Positions 34,024-44,024 of a DNA stretch of 64,000 bases are shown in pieces; the stretch's first letter is position 1, and each line of letters starts with the position of its first letter. The notes beneath the pieces are model-generated. The model saw only the letters and a program-made list of their open reading frames with translations. It did no database searches and was not told the DNA's origin. Position numbers and translations under genes: made by a program. Origin of the DNA: Phascolarctobacterium faecium DSM 14760 (GTDB taxonomy: Bacteria; Bacillota; Negativicutes; Acidaminococcales; Acidaminococcaceae); assembly GCF_003269275.1 (NCBI RefSeq), contig NZ_QLTS01000001.1, positions 248,001 through 312,000 of the forward strand, in the 5' to 3' direction.

Positions 34024-34054
34024 AAGCGGTTTGCCATTTTAGCAAACCGCTTTC
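34024..34054 (-). terminator. Terminator after EF-G paralogue
   Basis: Arms AAAGCGGTTTGC and GCAAACCGCTTT with a seven-base loop; T run on the minus strand. It lies 28 bases after the EF-G paralogue stop. Confidence 0.85.
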
Positions 34055-34081
34055 AGCTTAGTTTTGCAGAAACTACATAAA

Positions 34082-36145
34082 TTATTGAGCTTCCTTAGCT
34101 TCGGCAATGATCTTTTCGGCCATTTTCATCGGTACGTCCTCATAATGGTCAAACTTCATTTCAAAAGTACCCAAGCCCTGAGTCAGAGCACGCAGGTCAA
34201 CCGCATATTCGGAAATCTCGGCATAAGGAACCTGCGCTTTTACGCAGCCCATACCGTCTTCCAAACTCTGCATACCCAAAATACGTCCGCGTTTAGAGTT
34301 CAAATCGCCAATAACATCGCCCATCATTGATTCGGCGCAATAAACATCCAAATTATAAACAGGCTCCATTAAAACAGGTTTCGCCTGTTCCATAGCTTTT
34401 TTGAACGCCATATTGGAAGCGATCTTAAACGCCATTTCTGAAGAATCGACAGTATGATAAGAACCGTCAAGCAACGTAATGCGAACATCGACTACCGGAT
34501 ACCCGGCCAAAATGCCGTGTTCCATGGACTCACGCATACCTTTTTCAACAGCCGGAATATATTGCCGCGGCACAGCACCGCCGAAAATCTTGTCAACAAA
34601 CTCAAAGCCTTCTCCTGGCGGCAAGGGTTCCATCTTGATCACAACGTGACCATACTGGCCATGTCCACCGGATTGTTTCTTATGCTTGCCTTCAACCTCC
34701 GCCGTTCCGCGGATAGTTTCTCTGTATTCAACGATAGGCGCACGCAAATCGGCTTCCACACCGAATTTACGTTTCATACGCTCCATAATGATCTCGATAT
34801 GCTGATCGCCCATGCCACTGACCAGAGTTTCCTTCGTCACACTGTTCTTAGTAACAATGATAGTCGGGTCCTCGTCCATCAAACGGTTCAAAGCAGTGGC
34901 GATCTTCTCTTCCTCGCCTTTCTTTTTAGCGTAAATGGCACGAGTATACATCGGCAGCGGGAATGCGATCGGCGCAAACAAAACAGGTGAGTTCTTGTCG
35001 CTGAGCGTATCGCCGGTAGACGTAAACTGCAATTTAGTAGTAACGCCAATATCACCGGCAACAACTTCCTTCATCGGGATCTGAGTTTTACCACGCATCG
35101 TAAAAATACCGCCAATACGTTCTTCTTTTTCACGGCTGGCATTATAAACCATGCTGTCACTCTTGATCGTGCCCGAGAATACTCTAAAGAAGCTCAAACG
35201 GCCAACAAAAGGATCAGACGTAGTTTTGAAAACCAAAGCTGCCATAGGTGCGTTAGCATCGCGGATCTCTTCTTCTTCAGTTTCCGGATTCGTAACAACA
35301 AAGTCATTCAGAATAGCCGGATAGGTAAAATCGATAATCGCGTTCATAACGCGTCCCAAGCCAATATCTTTATATGCGCTTCCGCAAAGGACAGGGAAAA
35401 TAATCGCTTGACGAATGCCTTTGATCAGGCAATCCATAATTTCCTCATCGCTGATAGTTTCGCCTTCCAGATAACGCATCATGCAGTCATCATCAGCCTC
35501 AACAGCAGCTTCGACCATTTTTTCATGCGCTTCTTTGGCATACTCCAGCATATCTTCAGGAATGTCCATTTCGATGGAATCGTTGCCGTTAGCTTTATAA
35601 GCCTTCATTTTGTAGAGGTCGATAACACCGCAGAAATCGGCTTCCTTACCGAGAGGTAATTGCAACGGCAATACACGTTTACCGATCTTAGCACGCAGGT
35701 TGTCAAGAATACTATCAAAATCAGCATTTTCACGATCCATCTTATTAACGAAAATGATACGCGGCAAATGTGCTTCTTCTGCCAGCTTCCAGCACTGCTC
35801 AGTGCCAACCTGCACGCCCGAAGTAGCGCATACAACGATCAAAGCGCTGTCAACGGCACGGAAAGCGCCTTTGACCTCGGCTACAAAGTCGGCAAAACCT
35901 GGTGTATCAATAAAATTGATTTTGGTATCACGCCATTCAACAGGCGCCAAAGTTGCATTGACAGATACGCCGCGTTTGATTTCTTCCGGCTCATAGTCAG
36001 TGGTGGTAGCCCCGTCTTCTACCTTGCACATTCTGGAAATTGCTCCCGAACGATACAGTAAGGCTTCGGTAACAGACGTCGTTCCAGCCCCACCGTGACC
36101 CACAATGGCCACGTTTCTGATCCTATCTCCAGTATACTCTTTCAT
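34082..36145 (-). CDS. EF-G-like translational GTPase paralogue (FusA2 type) with altered P-loop
   Basis: A 687-residue protein with all EF-G domains: GTPase (1-275), beta-barrel domain II, and domains III to V ending GMEMKFDHYEDVP-like. G3 (DTPGFADF) and G4 (NKMD) are intact. The G1 P-loop reads GHGGAGTTS where GxxxxGK(S/T) is expected, so the lysine that holds the phosphates is threonine (codon ACG; AAG would be lysine). The switch I region reads EIKRGVSV instead of EQERGITI. It belongs to the second EF-G group rather than the canonical fusA, and is not in an rpsL-rpsG operon. GTP hydrolysis may be impaired. Confidence 0.85.
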   Translation of the reverse strand: MKEYTGDRIRNVAIVGHGGAGTTSVTEALLYRSGAISRMCKVEDGATTTDYEPEEIKRGVSVNATLAPVEWRDTKINFIDTPGFADFVAEVKGAFRAVDSALIVVCATSGVQVGTEQCWKLAEEAHLPRIIFVNKMDRENADFDSILDNLRAKIGKRVLPLQLPLGKEADFCGVIDLYKMKAYKANGNDSIEMDIPEDMLEYAKEAHEKMVEAAVEADDDCMMRYLEGETISDEEIMDCLIKGIRQAIIFPVLCGSAYKDIGLGRVMNAIIDFTYPAILNDFVVTNPETEEEEIRDANAPMAALVFKTTSDPFVGRLSFFRVFSGTIKSDSMVYNASREKEERIGGIFTMRGKTQIPMKEVVAGDIGVTTKLQFTSTGDTLSDKNSPVLFAPIAFPLPMYTRAIYAKKKGEEEKIATALNRLMDEDPTIIVTKNSVTKETLVSGMGDQHIEIIMERMKRKFGVEADLRAPIVEYRETIRGTAEVEGKHKKQSGGHGQYGHVVIKMEPLPPGEGFEFVDKIFGGAVPRQYIPAVEKGMRESMEHGILAGYPVVDVRITLLDGSYHTVDSSEMAFKIASNMAFKKAMEQAKPVLMEPVYNLDVYCAESMMGDVIGDLNSKRGRILGMQSLEDGMGCVKAQVPYAEISEYAVDLRALTQGLGTFEMKFDHYEDVPMKMAEKIIAEAKEAQ

Positions 36146-36332
36146 GATTACTCCCCCTTGTCCTACAAAATTTGATGTTATTACAATTCGCTGGTTACAA
36201 GGGCTTTTCCTGCATTTTAGCTGAAATTTAAGAATTTACCGTTTTTAAAACAACAAAGTGTAACGCAAGTAACAATAATGAAAAATGTATCTGCATTCGC
36301 AAAAGCTCTGACCAAACTTATAATTTACCCGT

Positions 36333-36361
36333 AAAAAAAGCGCAGAAGCAATCTCTGCGCT
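36333..36361 (-). terminator. Terminator after TpsA gene
   Basis: Arms AGCGCAGA and TCTGCGCT followed by seven T on the minus strand. The spacer 36146-36332 holds no recognisable gene. Confidence 0.85.
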
Positions 36362-36374
36362 CAAAAAACTGTCT

Positions 36375-39110
36375 TCACTCTGTTTTTATACCGTCACCTT
36401 CGATCGTTACTTTGACCTGCTCTTCTTTGTCACTGATGCGGCTGTCCGTAACACGCCGCTTGATACTTTGCTGTTCCGGCCTGTTTTCCCGCTCGGCAAC
36501 AGCAAGATTGACCAGTGCATTCTGATAGATACCTTCCTGCGGCAAGTTAGAAAGATCAGGCGGCTGCGGCGGTTTATCATTTTTATTGACTACCAGCGCG
36601 GCAGCATTGCTGTCTGCCTGTTTGATTTCATAATTAGCCAGCGTCTTATCCAAACTGCCGTTAATAGCAAATTTTCCCGCAGTTTTACCATCTGCGTCAG
36701 TAGTAAAATGCAGATCACTATCAAGTTCTACACCCAAATCTTCCCAACGTTCACCGCCAACTAAACCGCTGATAGAACCTGTAAAATCAGGCAATACTGA
36801 ATTCGCATCTATTTCAAATCCATCGGCAGTTACAGTCAGCTGCGCTTTATTGATAATAAATTTAGTCCCATCATTGACGATTTCTATATCATAGCCGTCC
36901 TGCCCGGAATACAGTAAATCATTCAAATCATAATCACCGGCGTTCTTTTTAGATCCCACCAAAATACCGTCTGCCAACCCACTCAAACCGGCATTTTGTT
37001 CAGAACCATTGTAAACAGTATCGCCCCCTGTAATAGAGTCTCCGTCAATAGTGATTTTTTTCAAAAACCCTTCTAAAAGCGGGTCTGTGTAACCGTTATA
37101 GAATTTCCAGGAATCTTTGGAAGCTGTATCTAACCCTTTTTCAAAATCTTTACCAAATTCTGCCAGAGTGAGCAACGTACCACTACCAAATTTTTTATAA
37201 CCTAAGATTGTATCGCCGCTTCTGACTGCATAATAGGCATTAGAAACAGCACCGCTATTTTCAACAACAATAACATTTCTATAATCTCCACCTGAAACTT
37301 TACCAATATTATAAACGTTTTTTATTTCGCCATCATTAATTGCAGCAATACCACCAACATACTCACTACCGTTACCATTAATAGTACCTGTATTATAAGC
37401 ATTACTTAGAGTCCCGCTATAATTTTGGCCTACGATACCACCAACATTATATCCCATACTATCAACAATTCCACTATTATAAACGTTATTAATATTACCG
37501 CTATCATTAATCCCAGTAATTCCGCCAGTTACCGTATCATAACCCTTTCCTTTAATCTCGCCTTTATTGTATGAATCAAAAATATCTTTTATATTCTCGC
37601 CTACTATTCCGCCAAGATAATCACCATAACCCGTAGCATTCCCATTATTAAAGCTGTTCTTTATGCTACCATTATTATATCCGACAATTCCACCTGCAGC
37701 AGAATAATCACCTTTACCTGTAACTGCACCATCATTATCAGAATAACTGATCACACCGCCGTTATCATTATAGCCGGCAATACCGCCAATACGTGCACTT
37801 GTATTAGTTTTATCATTGACTGAGCCGCTATTATGTGCATCAGTTACAGTTCCTTTATTATAACCGACAATGCCGCCAATATTGGCACTATCATTCTGAC
37901 TGCTTATTTCCATTTCAATATTGAAAACATTTTTCAATGACCCAAGATTTTCCCCTGCAATGCTGCCGACGCTCCCACCACTGGAATTAGTATAATTAGT
38001 TATGCTTCCATCCTGCAGAGTCAGATTATGCACAAAGGCATTTGTATTCAAGACATCAAATAGCCCCGCATTACTCTGCGTTCCATCGGCAGTATTAATA
38101 TTGATATGCAAATCTTTAATAACAAAACCCGCCCCATCAAGGCTGCCATTAAAGCCGCCTATATTAAATGGCATGCTTGTAAAATTACCAATTGGATTAA
38201 ATCCACTGCCGCTATTCCAGCGCTTGGTCACATCGGCATCAATGTCGCCAGCAAGCATATAATCACCCTGAATGTAATCGCCGTTTATATTCTTATCGAT
38301 CGCCTGCAGTTCATAAATATCATGTACCAGCATAGCATCGGTTATATTTTTACTGTTACCGCGCAGATCCTGCACAGCAGCTCCAGCCAAAACAGTACTG
38401 CCTTTAGTACCGGTGCCAGTCGTATAATCGCTGACCGTATGTCCGCCAGGCGCATCGTCACCAACATTTATTGTAGTCTTATCCGTAACTTCATAGCCTA
38501 CTGTCACTTTATTATCAGCACGCAGAGTAATATTGCCATTACCGCTTGATTTCAGCATATGGGCATTGAGCAGCGAAATATTATCTCCTTCAAGAAGGAT
38601 TTTATCAGCAGTCAGCTCACCCAGATTAATAATATCGCCACGAACTTTTTGCGCAGCTTCAGGACTCAATGTGCTAAAAGCAGTCCCGTCAAAACTTTTT
38701 CTGTTATCTATCGTCCGGGTCGATGCCGTCAGCTCGCCTACATTGACACTGGCTGTTGCACCAAACAGGATACCGTTGGGGTTAACTAAAAATACATGTA
38801 CGCCGCTGCCGCTGATGTTACCAAAAATCTCGCTTTTAGTATTGCCTGTAACGTAATTCAACACGGCCTGCATCCCACTAAACTTAACCGATTCGCCCTG
38901 AGCCACGTTAAAACTGTTCCAGTCGATCGCCACATTACCACTGCCAGTGATATTCATCTGATCACCGCCAGGCGTGCCTATACTGCCAGTTCCGGCCACG
39001 ACCTGCCCACCCTGCGGTAAAGCATAACCCCAATTAGGCAGCAGCAGTATTCCACCGCTCAACACCGCTGCCAATATCTGTTTATGTAATAATAATTTAT
39101 TTTTCTTCAT
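36375..39110 (-). CDS. TpsA-type secreted adhesin (filamentous haemagglutinin family, GLUG repeats)
   Basis: A 911-residue two-partner secretion exoprotein. A signal peptide (about 1-30) precedes the TPS secretion domain (about 31-270) with GNVAIDWNSFNVAQGESVKF and the motif VNPNGILFG. Then come about eight GLUG-type repeats (about 375-600; each like GGIVGYNKGTV with a following YNSG), then an MBG-like domain (about 715-800; QLTVTADGFEIDANSVLPDF). There is no beta-barrel of its own. It is exported by the TpsB protein encoded directly upstream (26 bases apart). It probably mediates adhesion or aggregation. Confidence 0.9.
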   Translation of the reverse strand: MKKNKLLLHKQILAAVLSGGILLLPNWGYALPQGGQVVAGTGSIGTPGGDQMNITGSGNVAIDWNSFNVAQGESVKFSGMQAVLNYVTGNTKSEIFGNISGSGVHVFLVNPNGILFGATASVNVGELTASTRTIDNRKSFDGTAFSTLSPEAAQKVRGDIINLGELTADKILLEGDNISLLNAHMLKSSGNGNITLRADNKVTVGYEVTDKTTINVGDDAPGGHTVSDYTTGTGTKGSTVLAGAAVQDLRGNSKNITDAMLVHDIYELQAIDKNINGDYIQGDYMLAGDIDADVTKRWNSGSGFNPIGNFTSMPFNIGGFNGSLDGAGFVIKDLHININTADGTQSNAGLFDVLNTNAFVHNLTLQDGSITNYTNSSGGSVGSIAGENLGSLKNVFNIEMEISSQNDSANIGGIVGYNKGTVTDAHNSGSVNDKTNTSARIGGIAGYNDNGGVISYSDNDGAVTGKGDYSAAGGIVGYNNGSIKNSFNNGNATGYGDYLGGIVGENIKDIFDSYNKGEIKGKGYDTVTGGITGINDSGNINNVYNSGIVDSMGYNVGGIVGQNYSGTLSNAYNTGTINGNGSEYVGGIAAINDGEIKNVYNIGKVSGGDYRNVIVVENSGAVSNAYYAVRSGDTILGYKKFGSGTLLTLAEFGKDFEKGLDTASKDSWKFYNGYTDPLLEGFLKKITIDGDSITGGDTVYNGSEQNAGLSGLADGILVGSKKNAGDYDLNDLLYSGQDGYDIEIVNDGTKFIINKAQLTVTADGFEIDANSVLPDFTGSISGLVGGERWEDLGVELDSDLHFTTDADGKTAGKFAINGSLDKTLANYEIKQADSNAAALVVNKNDKPPQPPDLSNLPQEGIYQNALVNLAVAERENRPEQQSIKRRVTDSRISDKEEQVKVTIEGDGIKTE

Positions 39111-39136
39111 GCTTCCCTATCTCCTTCTGCTGTTTT

Positions 39137-40753
39137 TTAGAACAGTTTATAGGCTAAAAACCATACCCGACCGTTTTTATCGTTTTCTTCGCTTTGATAA
39201 ACTTCGCCATTAAGCTTGCGGGCATAATCAACTCTCAAATAATAGTCATTTGGTCTGGCATATTGCACGCCAACTCCCCAGCCTGCCAAGTTCCGATGAT
39301 CGCCTATATTTTTATTTAACTCTACCTCGCCCCAGTCGATAAAAGTTGCCAGACTGAGATTAGCTATAGGCGTAGCGTAGCGCAGCTCTGCAGTTGCCTG
39401 ATAACCGCTGCTGCCGCTGGCTTCGCCCTGCGGATAGGCGCGTATGCCGTCAGCGCCGCCTAAACTGAACTGTTCACTGCCATCCAGATCTTTGCTGGCT
39501 AACTGACTGTGCAAATTGATATGCAGGTTCACTGTGTGTCCCAAACTTTGGATATGATTAATATCTGTATTGAATTTATGATAAGTACCTTCGTTGCCAA
39601 CATTGATATCGTCGTAAGTCAATCTGCCGGTATAATACAGCGCGCTGTAACCAGTATAACTGCCCATACCTCTGCTGTTGCCAACAATGCCCAAGTGCAG
39701 GGCGTTACTGTGTTTTTCAGTACTGCTGCCAAACGTCCGCAATTCATCTTGCAGTTGCCGGTTATCGTAACCATAAGCCGCTGCCAAATAGTTACGGCTG
39801 GTATTGATAAAAGGCGTACTGCCGTAGATACTGAAGGTCTTGGCCCTGCCGACAGCGTCCAGAATATTATAAAAACCGCTCAGACTATAATCCATCAGAC
39901 TGTAGCTTATTCCTAACCGGCTGCCGCTGCTGCCCAAAGGCATTTCATACCCCAGGTTGTAGTTATGCAGATCGCTGTTAGTCAGCATCCCGCCCAAAAA
40001 CAATTTATCACCGATATGTCCAGGATCGTTGAACGTTGTCTGAAAACCATAACGGTAGCGGCCGCTATACTTACCGCCATGATTATCTGTATATAAAATA
40101 GTATCTGCCTGCTTTTTATCGGCCAGCGTCACTGTTAAATCGCTGCTGCCTCCTTCTGTCCCAGCACTGAGAATACCGGCCGCAGCGATTCCCGGCAAGT
40201 CATTCAGATTATTCAGCACTGTTTCCAAAGGTCCATTTTTGATAATGCTGCCCGCTTTAAGACCGCTCAAAAATCTTTCTGCCTGCCCTCCACTGAGCCG
40301 GGATCGATTATTTATTTTTATTTCTCCTATCGTCCCAAGCAAAATACGGATCTCTACCACGCCATTTTGGATATCCTGCTGAGGTAAAAAAGCTGTAGCA
40401 ACTGTATATCCCTGATTACGGCAATAGTCTGTAACTAAGTCAGCCGCCTGCTGCAATTCACTGATAGTTATATCTCTACCCATATAGTCTTTAGTAAGTT
40501 CTGCAAAAACCGTCGTGTCGATTTTATCCTGCCCGGTAAACTTAAAGCAGCTGAGCATAAACGTCTGCTCGCCCTGCACCTTACTATCGGCAGCAGTACT
40601 ATATACTTCTGCCTGCTGCTCTGCCTGGCTGCGGTTCTGCTCCAATGCCCGCACCTGCGGATCGCTGCCTGGTAAAGCTGCCGCCGCCCAGACGGTTGAT
40701 GTCATGCCTAAAGTTAAAGCTACTGCCATACTTTTTCCTGCTAATTTTAACAA
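39137..40753 (-). CDS. TpsB outer-membrane transporter (ShlB/FhaC family)
   Basis: A 538-residue Omp85-superfamily pore. The signal peptide (about 1-24, ending TVWAAA) is followed by a helix plug, POTRA domains (FMLSCFKFTGQDKIDTTVF; VEIRILLGTIGEIKINNRS) and a 16-strand beta-barrel (about 210-538). The barrel includes the conserved IRAYPQGEASG (equivalent to the tip motif of loop 6) and ends in an aromatic C-terminus, FLAYKLF. It secretes the TpsA protein encoded immediately downstream. It is further proof of a diderm envelope. Confidence 0.92.
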   Translation of the reverse strand: MLKLAGKSMAVALTLGMTSTVWAAAALPGSDPQVRALEQNRSQAEQQAEVYSTAADSKVQGEQTFMLSCFKFTGQDKIDTTVFAELTKDYMGRDITISELQQAADLVTDYCRNQGYTVATAFLPQQDIQNGVVEIRILLGTIGEIKINNRSRLSGGQAERFLSGLKAGSIIKNGPLETVLNNLNDLPGIAAAGILSAGTEGGSSDLTVTLADKKQADTILYTDNHGGKYSGRYRYGFQTTFNDPGHIGDKLFLGGMLTNSDLHNYNLGYEMPLGSSGSRLGISYSLMDYSLSGFYNILDAVGRAKTFSIYGSTPFINTSRNYLAAAYGYDNRQLQDELRTFGSSTEKHSNALHLGIVGNSRGMGSYTGYSALYYTGRLTYDDINVGNEGTYHKFNTDINHIQSLGHTVNLHINLHSQLASKDLDGSEQFSLGGADGIRAYPQGEASGSSGYQATAELRYATPIANLSLATFIDWGEVELNKNIGDHRNLAGWGVGVQYARPNDYYLRVDYARKLNGEVYQSEENDKNGRVWFLAYKLF

Positions 40754-40874
40754 TGTCTTCTCTCCTTCGCTGTCTTATTATATTTACGTTTAGATTTTAT
40801 TTTATGTTCTTTAATTATCAACTGTTTTTTATAGCTAAAATATTTAAAACATTTGTTTTAGCAATATACATTAT

Positions 40875-41135
40875 CATTATAGCACTTGTGTACCCCCCCA
40901 CAAGACATACAAGAACTTTTTTACGACGCAGTTTGTTGCCGTTATTGCCCATAAGGTTTGCTAGCCGCCAAAGTTTTAAATTATTATCAGCCTGCAACTG
41001 CCATTACGGTGCAGCTTATTTATTAAAACCGCTTTCAATAAACAAAAACCGCCTGCATTTTAAACAGGCGGTAAAAACAACAAAAAACGCAGACTGTCAG
41101 AAGCAGTCTGCGTTCAAATCACTTATTAAGTTTTA
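40875..41135 (+). repeat. 261-bp direct repeat, left copy
   Basis: Nearly identical to 44025-44285 (about a dozen substitutions and two compensating one-base A-run indels). It contains a run of seven C, and two hairpins. The repeats flank the autotransporter gene. The remaining spacer 40754-40874 is AT-rich and holds the promoter region of the Tps pair. Confidence 0.93.
41049..41114 (-). terminator. Paired hairpins after autotransporter gene
   Basis: Two stems: CCGCCTG/CAGGCGG (41049-41071) and AACGCAGACTG/CAGTCTGCGTT (41086-41114), the latter followed by T residues on the minus strand. They lie inside the left 261-bp repeat. Confidence 0.8.
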
Positions 41136-41174
41136 GGCTTATATCTTTCAAGCTTTACTTTGAGCTTATACAGT

Positions 41175-43859
41175 TCAGAATTTAAAGACAACGTTCACAC
41201 TTGCTGTCACACCCTGTTTTTTGCCTAACCAATTCTGCAGCCCCAATTCTATATCAGTCCCGTTTTCTCCATCAGCTTTCAAAACATAGCCAATTTCAAA
41301 CATTCCACTGCTGCCTTTAATGCTTGGTGAAGGCGTACTTAACCCCTTGACTGTTGCACGTGCTGTTCCATCAAATTCATATTCGTATGCCATACCAACA
41401 TAACCCGTGCCATGCTTGCCGAAGTCCTTGCTCAACCTGCCGCCGACACGTGCTCTGGTACTGTCCACAGCGTCAAATTCATACACCTCTCCATTGCCTT
41501 TCCCACCCAAAGCTACACTGTCGCTTCCCTGATGGTTATAAAGCACTTTTAAATATATGTCGGATCGTACCTTTTCATCCAGACTGCTAACTTTACCGAC
41601 GCCTAAATGCGCCCCATAATAACTGCTGCTGCTGTCATAGCTGCTATAAACCTTATTCCCGTCCGCGCCGATCATATCACCGCTTCTATAATCAGATTCA
41701 AGGCGGCCATATCTTAAACTGCCATCGTAGTAAACACCATTATTATTATCCTGACGTACAAACGCTCCTACACCATAGTATTTGGTATTACCGTCACTGC
41801 GGACCCCACTGTCAAGATGACTAGTGTAATTGCCCCAGCCATATTCTGCAAAGGGACCGTAGGTTAGCTTACCAGCGTTATTTTTAACGGCTTTTGCTGC
41901 CCCTAATGCCAGGTTATAGCCGTGAACATCAGTATACGACCCACTTTTATAACGCATATTGCCGCCACTTGAAGCGCCAAACATTTCGGCCTGCCCATTG
42001 CCGCCCGCTGCCTGAACTGCATTGGCAATGCCTGTACCGCTGACATTGTCCGCACCACTATTCACAACAGCCGATGCCGCCGCTCTGGTCTCTACGGGTG
42101 ATTTACTTTGCTCTGTCACTTTACCGCCTGTTCCGCCAGTCCCTCCAGTCCCATCAGTACTGCCTATACTATTGACTGTTGCAGATAATTTCTTCCCGTC
42201 ATCTTCAACTAACGCGCCAAAATCATAAATGACACTTACACCCTGCTGGATTTTACCATAAGTGAGACCAGCGTCAGCCTTGATGCCATTTTTATTTGCA
42301 AACAAATAAATCTTGTCCCCTGCCTGCAGTGCCGGTGCAGAGCCAACCACACCGACATTTATCTTGCTTCCTGACAGATCAGTGCCACTCTTATCTGTCA
42401 GCGTCAGAACCGTTTCACCCGCACTTATATCTTCCGGTAAATAGAAATTATAGTATTCAAAATTTTTAACATTTACTGTTGTCAAATTCTTGGTATGAAT
42501 ATTCAGTGTATTGCCCGAAAAAACGTCTTTATCTGCATTTCCTGAAAAACCGCCGTAAATCACAGTATCAAAAAGTGGATCTACGCCATCACGGCTGGCT
42601 ATCGTAACACTATTTCCAGTAGCTGAACCATTCTTACTGTAGCCGCCATAAAAACCTCCCCAAACCTTTCCCCAATCTCCGTCAATAAAATTACCGCCAT
42701 TGATCACCAGCGTATTACCTGTGGCATCACCGTTACTTGTACTGTAACCGCCATAAATACTGCCATATTCCCCTGATGTAAAACTGCCGCCGTTTATTTC
42801 TACATAATTATTATTAACGTTACTTTTGCCGTAGCCGCCATAAACAGATTTTAATGTTCCTGCATTTATGATTACACGGTTCTCCTCTACAACACCACTG
42901 CCCTTACTATAGCCGCCATAAATGTTTGCATTGGCAGTACCGCTGTTAAAGGTAAGTACATTCCTGCGGACCGCACCGGCGCCGTTATCAATAAAGCCAC
43001 CAATAACCATCTGAACAGAAGCGTTCTCCGTGATCGTTACCGTATTTTCTGTAACGTCACCACTGCCAGCCTCGATATAGCCGCCAATAACACGCCCCAT
43101 TTGAGCTAAAACAGCATTACCGCCGACAATTACCTGGTTGGCTGTGACAGAGCCGTTTGCCCCGCTGCCGCCGTAAATATAATTTACCTTGGTATCTCCG
43201 GTAGCTGTAACGATATTTTTCTGAACAAGCGCATCATAATCACTATTCCCTCCGCAAAGATCTGATACTATCTTGCCGCCATTGCACACTATCTCATTTT
43301 CTTCAACGACCTTACTCCCGGCTGCACCTTTTCCACCATAAACAGGTCCGCTGATATCACTGTCTCTTTCTATCACGACTTTATTTTTTCTGACGCTGCT
43401 GCCGCCATCACCGCCGGTGATGCCTGCTGCAATACCGGCAATAGTAACAGTATTAGCCTCTACTACACCGCTGCCCGTAGTAAGACCACCTTTTATATAA
43501 CGCACTTCAGCACCTTGTTCAATACTAATGCTGTTGTTTTTTACATCATTATCGTTCGCTGAAGTTTCTATTATCCCACCGGTAATATCCTTTGCCACTG
43601 CGCCAGCTACTACAGTAACTGTATTATCAGTCACGGCATTTGTAGCATCTGTGCCGCCATAAATACTTGTACTGCTGTTGTTTTCATCAATGACTACATC
43701 AGATCCGCTGCTGCTGTTGCCGATATAACAATCTTTCCATTCAACAAGCGTACCTCCGCTGTTAGCCCAAGCTGTATTATAGTTACAGCTGCTGAGCATT
43801 GCCCCTGCCAGCAATGCATTCAAAATTTTTTTGTTTAAAATTCTCCCATTTTTTCTCAC
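41175..43859 (-). CDS. Classical autotransporter with beta-helix passenger
   Basis: A protein of 894 residues. A long signal sequence (about 1-32) has a hydrophobic core and a possible lipobox-like SSC. The passenger (about 35-545) is built of repeated units of about 20-25 residues with the pattern ENxVxI-GxxxxIYGG (GGYSKGSGVVEENRVII is one), as expected of a beta-helix. A GTGGTGGTGG linker near 585 precedes a C-terminal autotransporter barrel (about 625-894) ending NVVFKF. I chose GTG at 43859 with GGAG eight bases upstream; an upstream in-frame ATG lacks a site. It lies between two copies of a 261-bp repeat. Confidence 0.87.
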   Translation of the reverse strand: MRKNGRILNKKILNALLAGAMLSSCNYNTAWANSGGTLVEWKDCYIGNSSSGSDVVIDENNSSTSIYGGTDATNAVTDNTVTVVAGAVAKDITGGIIETSANDNDVKNNSISIEQGAEVRYIKGGLTTGSGVVEANTVTIAGIAAGITGGDGGSSVRKNKVVIERDSDISGPVYGGKGAAGSKVVEENEIVCNGGKIVSDLCGGNSDYDALVQKNIVTATGDTKVNYIYGGSGANGSVTANQVIVGGNAVLAQMGRVIGGYIEAGSGDVTENTVTITENASVQMVIGGFIDNGAGAVRRNVLTFNSGTANANIYGGYSKGSGVVEENRVIINAGTLKSVYGGYGKSNVNNNYVEINGGSFTSGEYGSIYGGYSTSNGDATGNTLVINGGNFIDGDWGKVWGGFYGGYSKNGSATGNSVTIASRDGVDPLFDTVIYGGFSGNADKDVFSGNTLNIHTKNLTTVNVKNFEYYNFYLPEDISAGETVLTLTDKSGTDLSGSKINVGVVGSAPALQAGDKIYLFANKNGIKADAGLTYGKIQQGVSVIYDFGALVEDDGKKLSATVNSIGSTDGTGGTGGTGGKVTEQSKSPVETRAAASAVVNSGADNVSGTGIANAVQAAGGNGQAEMFGASSGGNMRYKSGSYTDVHGYNLALGAAKAVKNNAGKLTYGPFAEYGWGNYTSHLDSGVRSDGNTKYYGVGAFVRQDNNNGVYYDGSLRYGRLESDYRSGDMIGADGNKVYSSYDSSSSYYGAHLGVGKVSSLDEKVRSDIYLKVLYNHQGSDSVALGGKGNGEVYEFDAVDSTRARVGGRLSKDFGKHGTGYVGMAYEYEFDGTARATVKGLSTPSPSIKGSSGMFEIGYVLKADGENGTDIELGLQNWLGKKQGVTASVNVVFKF

Positions 43860-44024
43860 ATGCAACTCTCCTTGTATTATATACTCAGGGTTTAAAGATA
43901 ACCCGCAAAACCAGCAGTCTGATATGTACCTCATAAAATAATACAGCTTTTAGCTAACTGCTCTTTATTTGCATCATATTTTTGATTTAAAATAATATTT
44001 TATTTGTAATAGTTTTATTTTTAC

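Noticed and set aside
34082-36145. Canonical housekeeping EF-G (fusA)
   Set aside because: The P-loop and switch regions belong to the second EF-G group, and the gene is not in a ribosomal protein operon.
37250-38000. Tandem DNA repeat or CRISPR-like array in the TpsA gene
   Set aside because: The periodicity is that of encoded GLUG protein repeats; units are degenerate at DNA level and in frame.
40903-40909. Seven-C run as a phase-variable promoter tract
   Set aside because: Both repeat copies have the same length, the run lies beyond the terminators, and no promoter elements flank it; evidence is insufficient.
42540-43700. Tandem DNA repeats in the autotransporter gene
   Set aside because: These are beta-helix repeat units of the passenger, divergent at DNA level.
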